Source: Pseudoteredinibacter isoporae | Lineage (GTDB): Bacteria > Pseudomonadota > Gammaproteobacteria > Pseudomonadales > Cellvibrionaceae | Length of the DNA stretch: 64,000 nucleotides | Assembly: GCF_011602085.1 (NCBI RefSeq) | Contig: NZ_JAAONY010000001.1 | Location: forward strand, 744,001-808,000 | Reading direction: 5' to 3' | Shown: positions 8,399 to 15,902 of the stretch, piece by piece | Layout of the letters: every line of letters starts with the position of its first letter | How positions within the stretch are numbered: the first letter of the stretch is position 1 | The notes under the pieces: generated by a model | Seen by the model: only the letters and a program-made list of their open reading frames with translations | Told to the model about the DNA's origin: nothing | Database searches by the model: none | Translations under genes and position numbers: made by a program

Positions 8399-8429
8399 TT
8401 GCAATGAAAATGAGAATCATTATTATTAA
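8399..8429 (+). promoter_or_regulatory. Fur-box promoter of sRNA copy 2
   Basis: Same architecture as the first promoter: TTGCAA (8399-8404), 16-bp spacer, TATTAT (8421-8426). The Fur-like element TGAGAAT-C-ATTATTA (8411-8425) matches 12 of 14 consensus positions and is centred 19 bp from the first base of the -35, exactly as in copy 1. The two promoters share TTGCAATG but differ at many other positions, so the retained Fur box and hexamers look selected. Confidence 0.8.
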
Positions 8430-8432
8430 TTC

Positions 8433-8527
8433 CGTTGGCGCTACAACGTCAACACGAAGCGGCTTTCGCCACTTCTCCTTATCAGGCTAATCACGGTTGT
8501 CGGTCACCTTCGGGTGGCCGTTTTTTT
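8433..8527 (+). ncRNA. Candidate Fur-regulated sRNA, copy 2
   Basis: Second copy of the tandem RNA, ending in TTTTTTT (8521-8527). SL1 is GTTGGCG-CTACAA-CGTCAAC (8434-8453). SL2 is GAAG and GGC paired to GCC and CTTC with the loop TTTC. The terminator is GGTCACC-TTCG-GGTGGCC, where the C-to-U and U-to-C changes relative to copy 1 preserve pairing. The segment 8468-8503 is identical to copy 1. hisF ends 20 bp further on, on the opposite strand. About 200 bp between the two copies (8170-8390) show no feature. Confidence 0.8.
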
Positions 8528-8547
8528 AGAGTCGCTATTGACCATTT

Positions 8548-9321
8548 TCACAGGCGAACTTCAATACCCTGCTCTCGCATGTACTGCTTAGCTTCAGGAA
8601 CGCTGTATTCACCAAAATGGAAAATACTGGCGGCCAGGACAGCATCAGCCTTACCGAGTTTTACGCCGTCAACCAGATGCTGCAAATTGCCTACGCCACC
8701 TGAAGCGATCACGGGTACAGGAACTGCTTCGCTGATGGCTGAGGTGACATCCAGATCAAAACCATTTTTCATGCCGTCCTGATCCATGCTGGTCAACAAA
8801 ATTTCCCCAGCACCGTAAGCGGTCATTTTCTTCGCCCATTCAACGGCATCAATGCCAGTGGATTTACGGCCACCGTGGGTGAAAATTTCCCAGCGCTTGG
8901 TTTCGTCTTCGGCGCTTACGCATTTCGCATCGATTGCTACAACAATGCACTGTGAACCAAAACGATCCGCGGCTTCTTTTACAAAATCCGGATTAAAAAT
9001 TGCGGCCGAATTAATGCTGACTTTGTCGGCTCCGGCATTGAGCATGGTGCGAATGTCGTCGACGGTACGAATTCCGCCACCTACGGTGAGAGGAATAAAA
9101 ACCTCACTGGCAATTTTCTCAACCGTATGCACGGTTGTATCACGGCCTTCATGGGTGGCGGTAATATCCAGAAAGGTAATTTCATCGGCGCCCTGCTCGT
9201 TGTAACGCTTTGAGACTTCTACCGGATCGCCGGCATCACGAATATCAACAAACTGCACACCTTTTACCACGCGGCCGTTTTCAACATCCAGGCAGGGAAT
9301 GATGCGTTTTGCTAAAGCCAT
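8548..9321 (-). CDS. hisF: Imidazole glycerol phosphate synthase subunit HisF
   Basis: Cyclase subunit (257 residues) that uses ammonia from HisH to convert PRFAR into IGP and AICAR in histidine biosynthesis. It is a TIM barrel starting [21 protein letters not shown] with the catalytic Asp in CLDV. Also visible are [17 protein letters not shown], and SGGVGN phosphate-binding loops. It is the last gene of the hisB-hisH-hisA-hisF block, 16 bp after hisA. Confidence 0.97.
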   Translation of the reverse strand: MALAKRIIPCLDVENGRVVKGVQFVDIRDAGDPVEVSKRYNEQGADEITFLDITATHEGRDTTVHTVEKIASEVFIPLTVGGGIRTVDDIRTMLNAGADKVSINSAAIFNPDFVKEAADRFGSQCIVVAIDAKCVSAEDETKRWEIFTHGGRKSTGIDAVEWAKKMTAYGAGEILLTSMDQDGMKNGFDLDVTSAISEAVPVPVIASGGVGNLQHLVDGVKLGKADAVLAASIFHFGEYSVPEAKQYMREQGIEVRL

Positions 9322-9337
9322 AGGGCATCACCTTTAT

Positions 9338-10066
9338 TTATTGATCGCAGTAGCTTTGAGCTTCGGCCATATCCAGAGTGCCTTCGTAAATGGCACGACC
9401 GGTGATGGCGCCACAGATTCCTTTATCGGAAACGGCTTTTAGTGCGCGAATGTCTTCCATATTGGTGACACCGCCCGAAGCAATCACAGGAATGCTGGAT
9501 GCCTGGGCCATAGCAACGGTGGCTTCAACATTCACACCCTGCATCATGCCGTCGCGAGCAATATCGGTATAAACGATTGAGCTGACGCCATCTTTTTCGA
9601 AGCGTTTGGCAAGATCGGTCGCTTTTACTTCTGATACTTCGGCCCAGCCGTCAGTGGCAACCAAACCGTCTTTTGCATCCAGGCCAACAATAATATGTCC
9701 GGCAAACTGTTTGCACATATCGGTAACAAACTCAGGTTCCTTTACCGCTTTGGTGCCGATAATCACATAGTTCACGCCGGCATTGAGGTAATACTCAATG
9801 GTTTCAGCGCTGCGAATGCCGCCTCCAATTTGAATCGGTAGGTCGGGGTGCGCTTTGGCAATTGCGGTAACCACATCGCCATTAATAGGTTTACCTTCAA
9901 AGGCACCATTGAGATCAACCAGGTGCAGGCGACGACAACCTTGTTCTACCCACTGGGTCGCCATTGCGGCCGGGTCGTCAGAAAATACGGTGGAATCTTC
10001 CATCAGGCCCTGGCGTAAACGTACACAGGCGCCGTCTTTTAAGTCGATTGCTGGAATAATTAACAT
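9338..10066 (-). CDS. hisA: ProFAR isomerase HisA
   Basis: Isomerase of 242 residues, TIM barrel, that opens the ribose of ProFAR to give PRFAR. It begins [20 protein letters not shown] with the catalytic Asp in AIDLK, has QIGGGIRS and ASGGVTN phosphate loops, and the second catalytic Asp in YTDIARDGM. Located between hisH and hisF in one transcription unit. Confidence 0.97.
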   Translation of the reverse strand: MLIIPAIDLKDGACVRLRQGLMEDSTVFSDDPAAMATQWVEQGCRRLHLVDLNGAFEGKPINGDVVTAIAKAHPDLPIQIGGGIRSAETIEYYLNAGVNYVIIGTKAVKEPEFVTDMCKQFAGHIIVGLDAKDGLVATDGWAEVSEVKATDLAKRFEKDGVSSIVYTDIARDGMMQGVNVEATVAMAQASSIPVIASGGVTNMEDIRALKAVSDKGICGAITGRAIYEGTLDMAEAQSYCDQ

Positions 10067-10090
10067 GCTATGGTTCTCGTAGAGTATTTT

Positions 10091-10741
10091 TTATGAGTCA
10101 GCTTGCCACTGACTGAAATTCTTTAACAATTGCAGGCCATTGCTGTGGCTTTTTTCCGGATGGAATTGGACAGCAGCCAGATTGTTCTTGGCCAGGACTA
10201 CGTCAAATTCGAGTCCGTATTGGCAGCGTCCGATCACGACGTCCGGGTTTTCACTTTTGGCATAGTAACTGTGCACAAAATAAAAATGCGCGTGGTTTTC
10301 AATATTGTGCCAAAGAGGGTGATCTGCGTTTTGCTGTACGGTGTTCCACCCCATATGCGGTACTTTTACGCGCTCGCCATTTTCCTTGAGGTCTTCACCA
10401 AAAAACTTTACCCGGCCAGGCAGTTGGTTAATGGCATCGACGCCATTATTTTCCTCGCTGTGGCTCATCAAGGCCTGCATGCCGACACAGATACCCAGTA
10501 CCGGTTTACCGCTGGCAATGAATTCCGGAACCAGCGTATGAAAATTCAGTCGTTTGATTTCGGCCATGCAATCTCGCATGGCGCCAACACCGGGAAAAAT
10601 AATGCGTTCGGAGTTGCCGATCACGTCGGCGTCGCTGCTGATCACAATATTGTGATTCGGAGCAACGTGTTCGAGTGCACTGGCGACAGAATGGAGATTA
10701 CCCATGCCGTAATCAATAACGGCGATTGTTGCTTTGCTCAT
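10091..10741 (-). CDS. hisH: Imidazole glycerol phosphate synthase glutaminase subunit HisH
   Basis: Class I glutamine amidotransferase (216 residues) that supplies ammonia to HisF. The frame is open further upstream (to 10867), but the ATG at 10741 gives the family start ([19 protein letters not shown]). The catalytic triad is visible as GICVGMQ (Cys) and QFHPEKSH (His, Glu). A 163-bp non-coding gap with an inverted repeat separates it from hisB, unlike the tight spacing of the other his genes. Confidence 0.96.
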   Translation of the reverse strand: MSKATIAVIDYGMGNLHSVASALEHVAPNHNIVISSDADVIGNSERIIFPGVGAMRDCMAEIKRLNFHTLVPEFIASGKPVLGICVGMQALMSHSEENNGVDAINQLPGRVKFFGEDLKENGERVKVPHMGWNTVQQNADHPLWHNIENHAHFYFVHSYYAKSENPDVVIGRCQYGLEFDVVLAKNNLAAVQFHPEKSHSNGLQLLKNFSQWQADS

Positions 10742-10774
10742 GGCTATTACTAGTGTGTGTATTGTTATGCTCGA

Positions 10775-10871
10775 TCTATTGAGGTTTTGGAGCAAGGGCG
10801 CGAACAACACTGCCTTGTGGGCTTGGTCTTTCGCCGCGGAAAGACACCCTCCGCTCCAAGGTTTCAATAGA
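10775..10871. repeat. Imperfect inverted repeat between hisH and hisB
   Basis: Left arm TCTATTGAGGTTTTGGAGC (10775-10793) and right arm GCTCCAAGGTTTCAATAGA (10853-10871) pair in 15 of 19 positions with one internal four-base mismatch, flanking about 60 bp of GC-rich sequence. Read as RNA it forms a long hairpin in the hisB-hisH junction. There is no T-tract. It could be a degenerate mobile miniature repeat or an mRNA processing/attenuation element. Confidence 0.4.
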
Positions 10872-10904
10872 CCTCAGTATAGAACTCCAGCGATAGAGTT
10901 CTCT

Positions 10905-11498
10905 TTATAAACTGCCCTTGGTAGACGGCATCATGCCGGCCATGCGCGGATCGGTTTCCAGCGCCATTCGCAGGGCACGACCAAAGGCTTTGTAAACGGT
11001 TTCGATCTGGTGATGCGCGTTCGCGCCACGCAGACAGTCAATGTGCAGGGTAACCTGCGCATGATTCACAAAGCCGTGGAAGAACTCGCTAAACAATTCG
11101 GTATCGAAAGCGCCCACGCGTTTTTGGGTAAAGGGCACATTCATCACCAGGCCCGGGCGGCCGGAAAAGTCGATTACTACACGGCTTAGTGCTTCATCGA
11201 GCGGAACATAGGCATGGCCGTAGCGGCGGATGCCTTTTTTGTCGCCTACCGCCTGGGCAATGGCCTGTCCCAGCGTGATACCGATATCTTCTACCGTGTG
11301 GTGATCATCAATATGGGTATCACCATCACATTGAATATCGAGATCGATCAGACCGTGGCGGGCAATCTGATCCATCATATGTTCCAGAAAGGGGACCCCG
11401 GTGTCGAACTGGCCTTTGCCAGTGCCATCCAGGTTCAAGCTAACGCTAATCTTGGTTTCCAGTGTGTCGCGTTTTACGCTGGCACAACGATCGGACAT
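10905..11498 (-). CDS. hisB: Imidazoleglycerol-phosphate dehydratase HisB
   Basis: Monofunctional IGP dehydratase of 197 residues. The start at 11498 follows AGAGGATAGAGAC and gives [17 protein letters not shown]; an upstream in-frame Met at 11546 adds 16 residues not typical of the family. Metal-binding His/Glu clusters are visible ([54 protein letters not shown]). There is no N-terminal histidinol-phosphatase domain, unlike the bifunctional E. coli enzyme. First gene of the his block. Confidence 0.96.
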   Translation of the reverse strand: MSDRCASVKRDTLETKISVSLNLDGTGKGQFDTGVPFLEHMMDQIARHGLIDLDIQCDGDTHIDDHHTVEDIGITLGQAIAQAVGDKKGIRRYGHAYVPLDEALSRVVIDFSGRPGLVMNVPFTQKRVGAFDTELFSEFFHGFVNHAQVTLHIDCLRGANAHHQIETVYKAFGRALRMALETDPRMAGMMPSTKGSL

Positions 11499-11642
11499 GT
11501 CTCTATCCTCTGTATATAACTGGCTCCAGCCCGCCTGGACCAGCAAAAAGAGGCCGGATTATAGCCTCTCCGCCTGTTTGCACCAAGGCGGATCTACAAG
11601 GCGCCGCCCCATTAGGCGAAGGATTATTACGGTAAGATGATG

Positions 11643-11677
11643 TTTACCTGTGGAATTGAATTGTTATAACATAACAA
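11643..11677 (+). promoter_or_regulatory. Zur-like operator over a predicted promoter
   Basis: Palindrome TTGTTAT-AAC-ATAACAA (11661-11677) resembles the gammaproteobacterial Zur box (GTTATANNATAAC type). It overlaps a possible -10 TATAAC (11665-11670), with TTTACC (11643-11648) 16 bp upstream as a weak -35. The ATG of the next gene begins at 11679, only one base after the palindrome. The gene content downstream (His/Cys-rich exported protein, zinc-type TonB receptor) supports zinc control. Confidence 0.7.
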
Positions 11678-11678
11678 C

Positions 11679-11966
11679 ATGAAGTTCTCCTTGTCTCGAT
11701 CATTGCCCCAATCGCTCTGGCTGCTAGTGCTAGCCGGTGCTTTGCTGTGGGGGCAAATCGTGAATGCTCAGCATATCCACCTGGAGAGCCATCCCCCTCA
11801 TGAGTGCGTTAGCTGCCAGCAGCTAAACTCCTGCGAACCTGTGGCGAGTACTCCGCTCTTTGCCTTCATCGTTGAGGCTATAGAGCAGCGTGATTCGGAA
11901 AAAGGCGACTCCCCCAAAGCGCCCGTTCTGAAACTTAACGCGATTCGCGCACCACCATCCTTTTAA
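11679..11966 (+). CDS. Small exported His/Cys-containing protein, probable zinc-regulon member
   Basis: A 95-residue protein with an N-terminal signal sequence (SLPQSLWLLVLAGALLWGQIVNAQ). The short mature part begins with a metal-binding-looking segment, HIHLESHPPHECVSCQQ, containing four His and a C-x-x-C. It sits directly behind the Zur-like operator and 104 bp ahead of the TonB-dependent receptor. A TAA lies just upstream in frame, so this ATG is the earliest possible start, and no Shine-Dalgarno precedes it. Function is not known; a periplasmic zinc-binding or accessory role is inferred from context. Confidence 0.65.
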   Translation: MKFSLSRSLPQSLWLLVLAGALLWGQIVNAQHIHLESHPPHECVSCQQLNSCEPVASTPLFAFIVEAIEQRDSEKGDSPKAPVLKLNAIRAPPSF

Positions 11967-12070
11967 GGCTCCCGGAGCCCCTCTGATTTATAAATAACTT
12001 GGCCGAGCCTTGGGCTTGCGGCCGCTCATGCACATTGGCGCCCTGCGCCTGAACTCAATTTGGAAAACCG

Positions 12071-14224
12071 ATGAACAAGCGTCCCCTATGCTTAGCTATA
12101 GCTGTAGCAAGCTCCATGATGATTGCGAGCACTCACTTACTGGCCGATGCCGCCCCCGGCATTAGCGAGCATGATGAGCACCAGAACTCCATTGAAGAAG
12201 TCATTGTCAGTGCTTCTCCGCTGGATAAAACCCACTCTGATAACACCCGTCCTGCGGCGATTATGAGTGGAGATCAATTGCGTCAGGCTGCGGCTGCGAC
12301 TCTGGGTGAGACACTGAAGGGTCAACTGGGTGTAGCCAGTGCCTCATTTGGACCGGGTGTAGGGACGCCTGTGATTCGTGGTCAGCAGGGCAACCGTATC
12401 AAGGTGATGCAGGACAATCTGGATACGCTGGATGCTGCCAACGCTTCTTCAGACCATGCGAATGCTGTTGAGGCTCTGCTGGCTGAGCGTATCGAGGTAC
12501 TGCGTGGTCCACAGACCCTGCGCTATGGTAGTGGCGCCATTGGTGGTGTGATTAACGTTATCGACAATCGAATTCCTTCCAAAGTCCCCGATGAGATCAA
12601 TGGCAGCATCGAAACCCGCTACAACAGCGTGAATGAAGAAAGTGCGACGGTATTAAGACTGGAAGGGGGCTCTGGCAACCTGGCCTGGCATTTGGATGGC
12701 TTGTATCGCAACAGCGACGATGTGGAAATTCCGGGTTATGCCGACATCCACGGTGATGAGCACCCTGAAGATACCACCAACGGCTTTATCGAAAACAGCG
12801 ACAGCGAAAGCAAGAGCTACACAGCTGGCCTGAGCTGGGTCGGAGACGATGACAGCTTTTTTGGTTTCAGTGTCAGCCGTTTAGAGAATGAATACGGTAT
12901 TCCAGCCGGCGCTCATGCGCATGAGGAAGAGGAGGAGCATCACGATGAGGATGAAGACGAGCATCATGATGAAGATGAGGACGAACATGGCCATGAAGAC
13001 GAAGATGAGCATGGCCATGAGGAAGAAGCTGCCGTTCGCATCGACATGGAACAAACCCGTTATGACATCAAAGGTCAGTTCATGGAGCCGATTACTGGCA
13101 TCGAAAAAATGACCTTGCGCTTGGGCTACGTTGATTACCAGCACAAAGAGCTGGAAGGTGCAGAAGTGGGTACCGTATTTGACAGCGAAGCGTTTGAAGG
13201 CCGTATTGAGATGGTTCACAATCGTTGGATGGATGGCAAAGCGCGCGGTGCATTTGGCCTGCAGTTTTTGGATAAAGATTTCCAGGCCGTGGGCGCCGAA
13301 GCCTTTATTCCGGGCAGTAACACCGAAAATGTCGGTGTTTTCCTGATCGAAGAATGGGATTTTGACAGCTGGTTGCTAGAAGCCGGTGCTCGCCTGGAGC
13401 ACACCGAAATTGATGCTCAGGGTCACAGCACCGTAGATTTTAATACTCACAGCCTGAGCCTGGCAGCCCAGTATCGCTTCAGCGATCAGCAGCAGCTTAA
13501 CCTGGTGCTGAGTCGTGCCCAGCGTGCGCCTTCGGTTGAAGAGTTGTTCTCTGACGGTGTTCACGTTGCTACTCAAAGTTACGAGCTTGGCAACGCCAAT
13601 CTGGATGAGGAAACCAGCCACAATATCGAATTGGGCTATAAGTACCACGTGCCTATGGGCGGTGACTACATTGAGCTTGATGTTGGTGTGTTCTACAACG
13701 ATATTCGCGACTTTATCTACCGCGATAACACCGGCGATATTCGCGAAGAACAACCGCTTTTTGTTTACCGTCAGCAAGGTGCTGAGTTCACCGGCATCGA
13801 AGCGGCACTGACCTTGCCGGTTTACCGTAACGATGGTCACAGCTGGGATGTGCAGTTCTTTGCCGATAGCGTAAGGGCTGAACTGGATTCCGGTGAAGAT
13901 GTACCGCGCATTACACCGCGCCGTATTGGTATGCAAATCGATTATCACGGATCAATTGCCTCGAATCCTTTCGACGCTGAATTGCGTTACACCCATGTTG
14001 CTGAACAAGACCGCCCCGGTCGCAATGAAGAAGCCACGGACAGCTACAAGCGTCTGGATGCCAAGTTGAACTACCGCATCGAAAGCGGTAACGGTGAGTG
14101 GACCGTATTTGTTCGCGGCGACAACCTGCTGGACGAGGAGATTCGCAATGCCAGTTCCTTCCTCAGAGAGATCGCTCCTGAGCCTGGTCGTGGTGTTACC
14201 GTTGGCGCCCGCTACAGTTTCTAA
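12071..14224 (+). CDS. TonB-dependent outer-membrane receptor, ZnuD-like zinc uptake
   Basis: A 717-residue TonB-dependent receptor. It has a signal peptide (about residues 1-25), a TonB-box-like IEEVIVSAS, a plug domain (GVGTPVIRGQQGNRIKVMQDN; EVLRGPQTLRYGSGAIGGVINV) and a 22-strand-type barrel ending GARYSF. About residues 281-319 form an extracellular loop made almost entirely of His, Asp and Glu (HAHEEEEEHH... HGHEEE), as in the neisserial zinc receptor ZnuD. With the Zur-like operator upstream, zinc is the most likely substrate. Receptors for other metals share such loops, so the substrate is not proven. Confidence 0.9.
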   Translation: MNKRPLCLAIAVASSMMIASTHLLADAAPGISEHDEHQNSIEEVIVSASPLDKTHSDNTRPAAIMSGDQLRQAAAATLGETLKGQLGVASASFGPGVGTPVIRGQQGNRIKVMQDNLDTLDAANASSDHANAVEALLAERIEVLRGPQTLRYGSGAIGGVINVIDNRIPSKVPDEINGSIETRYNSVNEESATVLRLEGGSGNLAWHLDGLYRNSDDVEIPGYADIHGDEHPEDTTNGFIENSDSESKSYTAGLSWVGDDDSFFGFSVSRLENEYGIPAGAHAHEEEEEHHDEDEDEHHDEDEDEHGHEDEDEHGHEEEAAVRIDMEQTRYDIKGQFMEPITGIEKMTLRLGYVDYQHKELEGAEVGTVFDSEAFEGRIEMVHNRWMDGKARGAFGLQFLDKDFQAVGAEAFIPGSNTENVGVFLIEEWDFDSWLLEAGARLEHTEIDAQGHSTVDFNTHSLSLAAQYRFSDQQQLNLVLSRAQRAPSVEELFSDGVHVATQSYELGNANLDEETSHNIELGYKYHVPMGGDYIELDVGVFYNDIRDFIYRDNTGDIREEQPLFVYRQQGAEFTGIEAALTLPVYRNDGHSWDVQFFADSVRAELDSGEDVPRITPRRIGMQIDYHGSIASNPFDAELRYTHVAEQDRPGRNEEATDSYKRLDAKLNYRIESGNGEWTVFVRGDNLLDEEIRNASSFLREIAPEPGRGVTVGARYSF

Positions 14225-14256
14225 GTAAACCGTAGATCCGTTGCCTGTCGGCAGCA

Positions 14257-14287
14257 AGCCTGAGCTGGGAACAGCTCGGGCTTTTTT
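14257..14287 (+). terminator. Intrinsic terminator after the zinc receptor gene
   Basis: Stem AGCCTGAGCTG (14257-14267) and CAGCTCGGGCT (14272-14282), 11 pairs with one G-T, loop GGAA, followed by six T. It lies 33 bp after the TonB receptor stop. Confidence 0.93.
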
Positions 14288-14543
14288 ATGCCCTGAAAAT
14301 ATGGATTCTTTATGGAGATTTTCCCACCGAAATCCAGACTGAGGGACTGATCCCGGCGGAAAAAGCGAATTTCCTCGGTAAATACGCCTGATAATGAGAT
14401 AAAACGTAGCCTTGGCAGCTTGTATGTTCAATCTGGGTGAAGTTTTGTAAAAACGCTGTCGCAACACACTTTGTCGCTGCCTTTTTCCTGTTTATTAAAT
14501 CCACTAAACTCGCCACTAGTCCCCTGATTAAGCCCAAATAATA
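14288..14543. other. Intergenic region upstream of the RND operon
   Basis: About 255 bp between the zinc receptor terminator and the RND adaptor gene. No credible ORF or RNA gene is seen. It must hold the promoter for the efflux operon, but I could not identify a convincing -35/-10 pair or regulator site, and no regulator gene is adjacent. Confidence 0.5.
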
Positions 14544-15902
14544 GTGAGCAGTTTAATGCGCAAAAGACTCCTATCTGTCGCGATCGTCGCGGCTTTTGCC
14601 ATTTTGATTTTTGTGATCAGCAGCAACCCGCCTTCTGCAGAGCGGCGTGGTGGCAAACCCCCAGCTGATATTGCCGTCGATGTGAAGGCCGTGGAGGCAC
14701 GCGAATACACCATTAAACTGGACAGCTATGGTTTGATTCGTCCACGTACACAAACTCAATTACTGCCCCAGGTATCGGCCCAAGTGACATGGGTTAGCCC
14801 ACAGTTTCGGGCCGGTGGTTTCTTTGAGGAGGGCGAAGCGCTTTTACGCTTGGAAGACAGAGACTATCAGGTGGCGCTGATCAGAGCTGAAGCCAGTTTG
14901 GCCAGCGCAAAACAATTGCTCAGCGAAGAAGAGGCTCGTGTGAAACAGGCCAAAGCGGATTGGAAGCGCTCGGGCAAAAAAGGTGAGGCGCCGGACATCG
15001 TTGTTCGCAAACCTCAGTTGCGAGCGGCTCAGGCGAATGTGCAATCCGCGGCTGCCAGTTTGAGTCAGGCGAAACTGGATGTGGAACGGACTCATATACG
15101 AGCACCCTTTGCCGGGCGAGTGCTCAGCAAATCTGTGGATCTTGGTCAGTTTGTTTCCAGTGGTACCGTATTAGCGACCATTTATGGTGTTGATACCATC
15201 GAGGTGAGGTTGCCCATTAAAAGTCGGGATCTGGCGTATATTCAGTTGCCCGAGCGTTATCGTTTTAATCAAACTTCTGAAGACAAACCGGCGGTAGAGT
15301 TTATCTCGACTTTGATTCGTCCGGAGCATTGGTTTGGCCAGGTCATTGAAACCGAAGGCGCAATCGACAGCGGCAGTCGCCAGCTTTATGTGATCGCGGA
15401 AATTAAAGACCCTTATGGTGCCGCGGCACTGACGGATGGAGAACAGAAAAAAGCGCCATTGAAAATCGGTCAGTATGTGCAAGCGAAAATTAACGGCAAA
15501 ACACTGAACGATGCCATCGTGATCCCCAATCGGGTGATCTACCAGGGCAGTTATGTTTATGTCGAGGAAGGCGGGAAACTACAGCGGCGGGATATTCATA
15601 TTGCCTGGCAAAATGAACAGGAGGCGCTGATTGATGAAGGTCTTCAGGTAGGAGACATGCTGGTAACCACCAGTCTTGGACAGTTGCCATCGGGAACAGC
15701 AGTACGCGTGATAAAAGACAAGCCGGATAAGCGTAGAGCCAGTGCTGGACAAAAAAACAAAGAAAGCCGAAAAGGCAAAACTGAAGGCCGTGGCCCGCAG
15801 CTGGGGAAATCTCGGCAGCTTGGTGAACGCGGAGAGCAAACGGCACCTCAAAAAAACAATGTAGAAACTTCTGCCGCCAACGGGCAACGAGGTGAATCAT
15901 GA
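14544..15902 (+). CDS. RND efflux periplasmic adaptor (HlyD/MFP family)
   Basis: A 452-residue membrane fusion protein. An N-terminal membrane segment (LLSVAIVAAFAILIFVIS) is followed by a lipoyl-type barrel half, an alpha-hairpin (EASLASAKQLLSEEEARVKQAKAD ... AAASLSQAKLDVERTHIRAPFAGRV) and beta-barrel/MP domains. The start is either the GTG at 14544 or the ATG at 14556; neither has a strong Shine-Dalgarno. The last roughly 60 residues are an unusual, highly charged low-complexity tail. The stop overlaps the permease start by 4 bp (ATGA), so they form one pump. No outer-membrane channel gene is adjacent. Confidence 0.9.
   Translation: MSSLMRKRLLSVAIVAAFAILIFVISSNPPSAERRGGKPPADIAVDVKAVEAREYTIKLDSYGLIRPRTQTQLLPQVSAQVTWVSPQFRAGGFFEEGEALLRLEDRDYQVALIRAEASLASAKQLLSEEEARVKQAKADWKRSGKKGEAPDIVVRKPQLRAAQANVQSAAASLSQAKLDVERTHIRAPFAGRVLSKSVDLGQFVSSGTVLATIYGVDTIEVRLPIKSRDLAYIQLPERYRFNQTSEDKPAVEFISTLIRPEHWFGQVIETEGAIDSGSRQLYVIAEIKDPYGAAALTDGEQKKAPLKIGQYVQAKINGKTLNDAIVIPNRVIYQGSYVYVEEGGKLQRRDIHIAWQNEQEALIDEGLQVGDMLVTTSLGQLPSGTAVRVIKDKPDKRRASAGQKNKESRKGKTEGRGPQLGKSRQLGERGEQTAPQKNNVETSAANGQRGES

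Noticed and set aside
10130-10753. Plus-strand open frame of 207 codons
   Set aside because: Antisense to hisH; the hisH triad and start are clear.
12888-13219. Open frames on both strands over the His/Asp/Glu tract of the TonB receptor
   Set aside because: They arise from the repetitive low-complexity codons of the receptor; the receptor frame is continuous with plug and barrel motifs.
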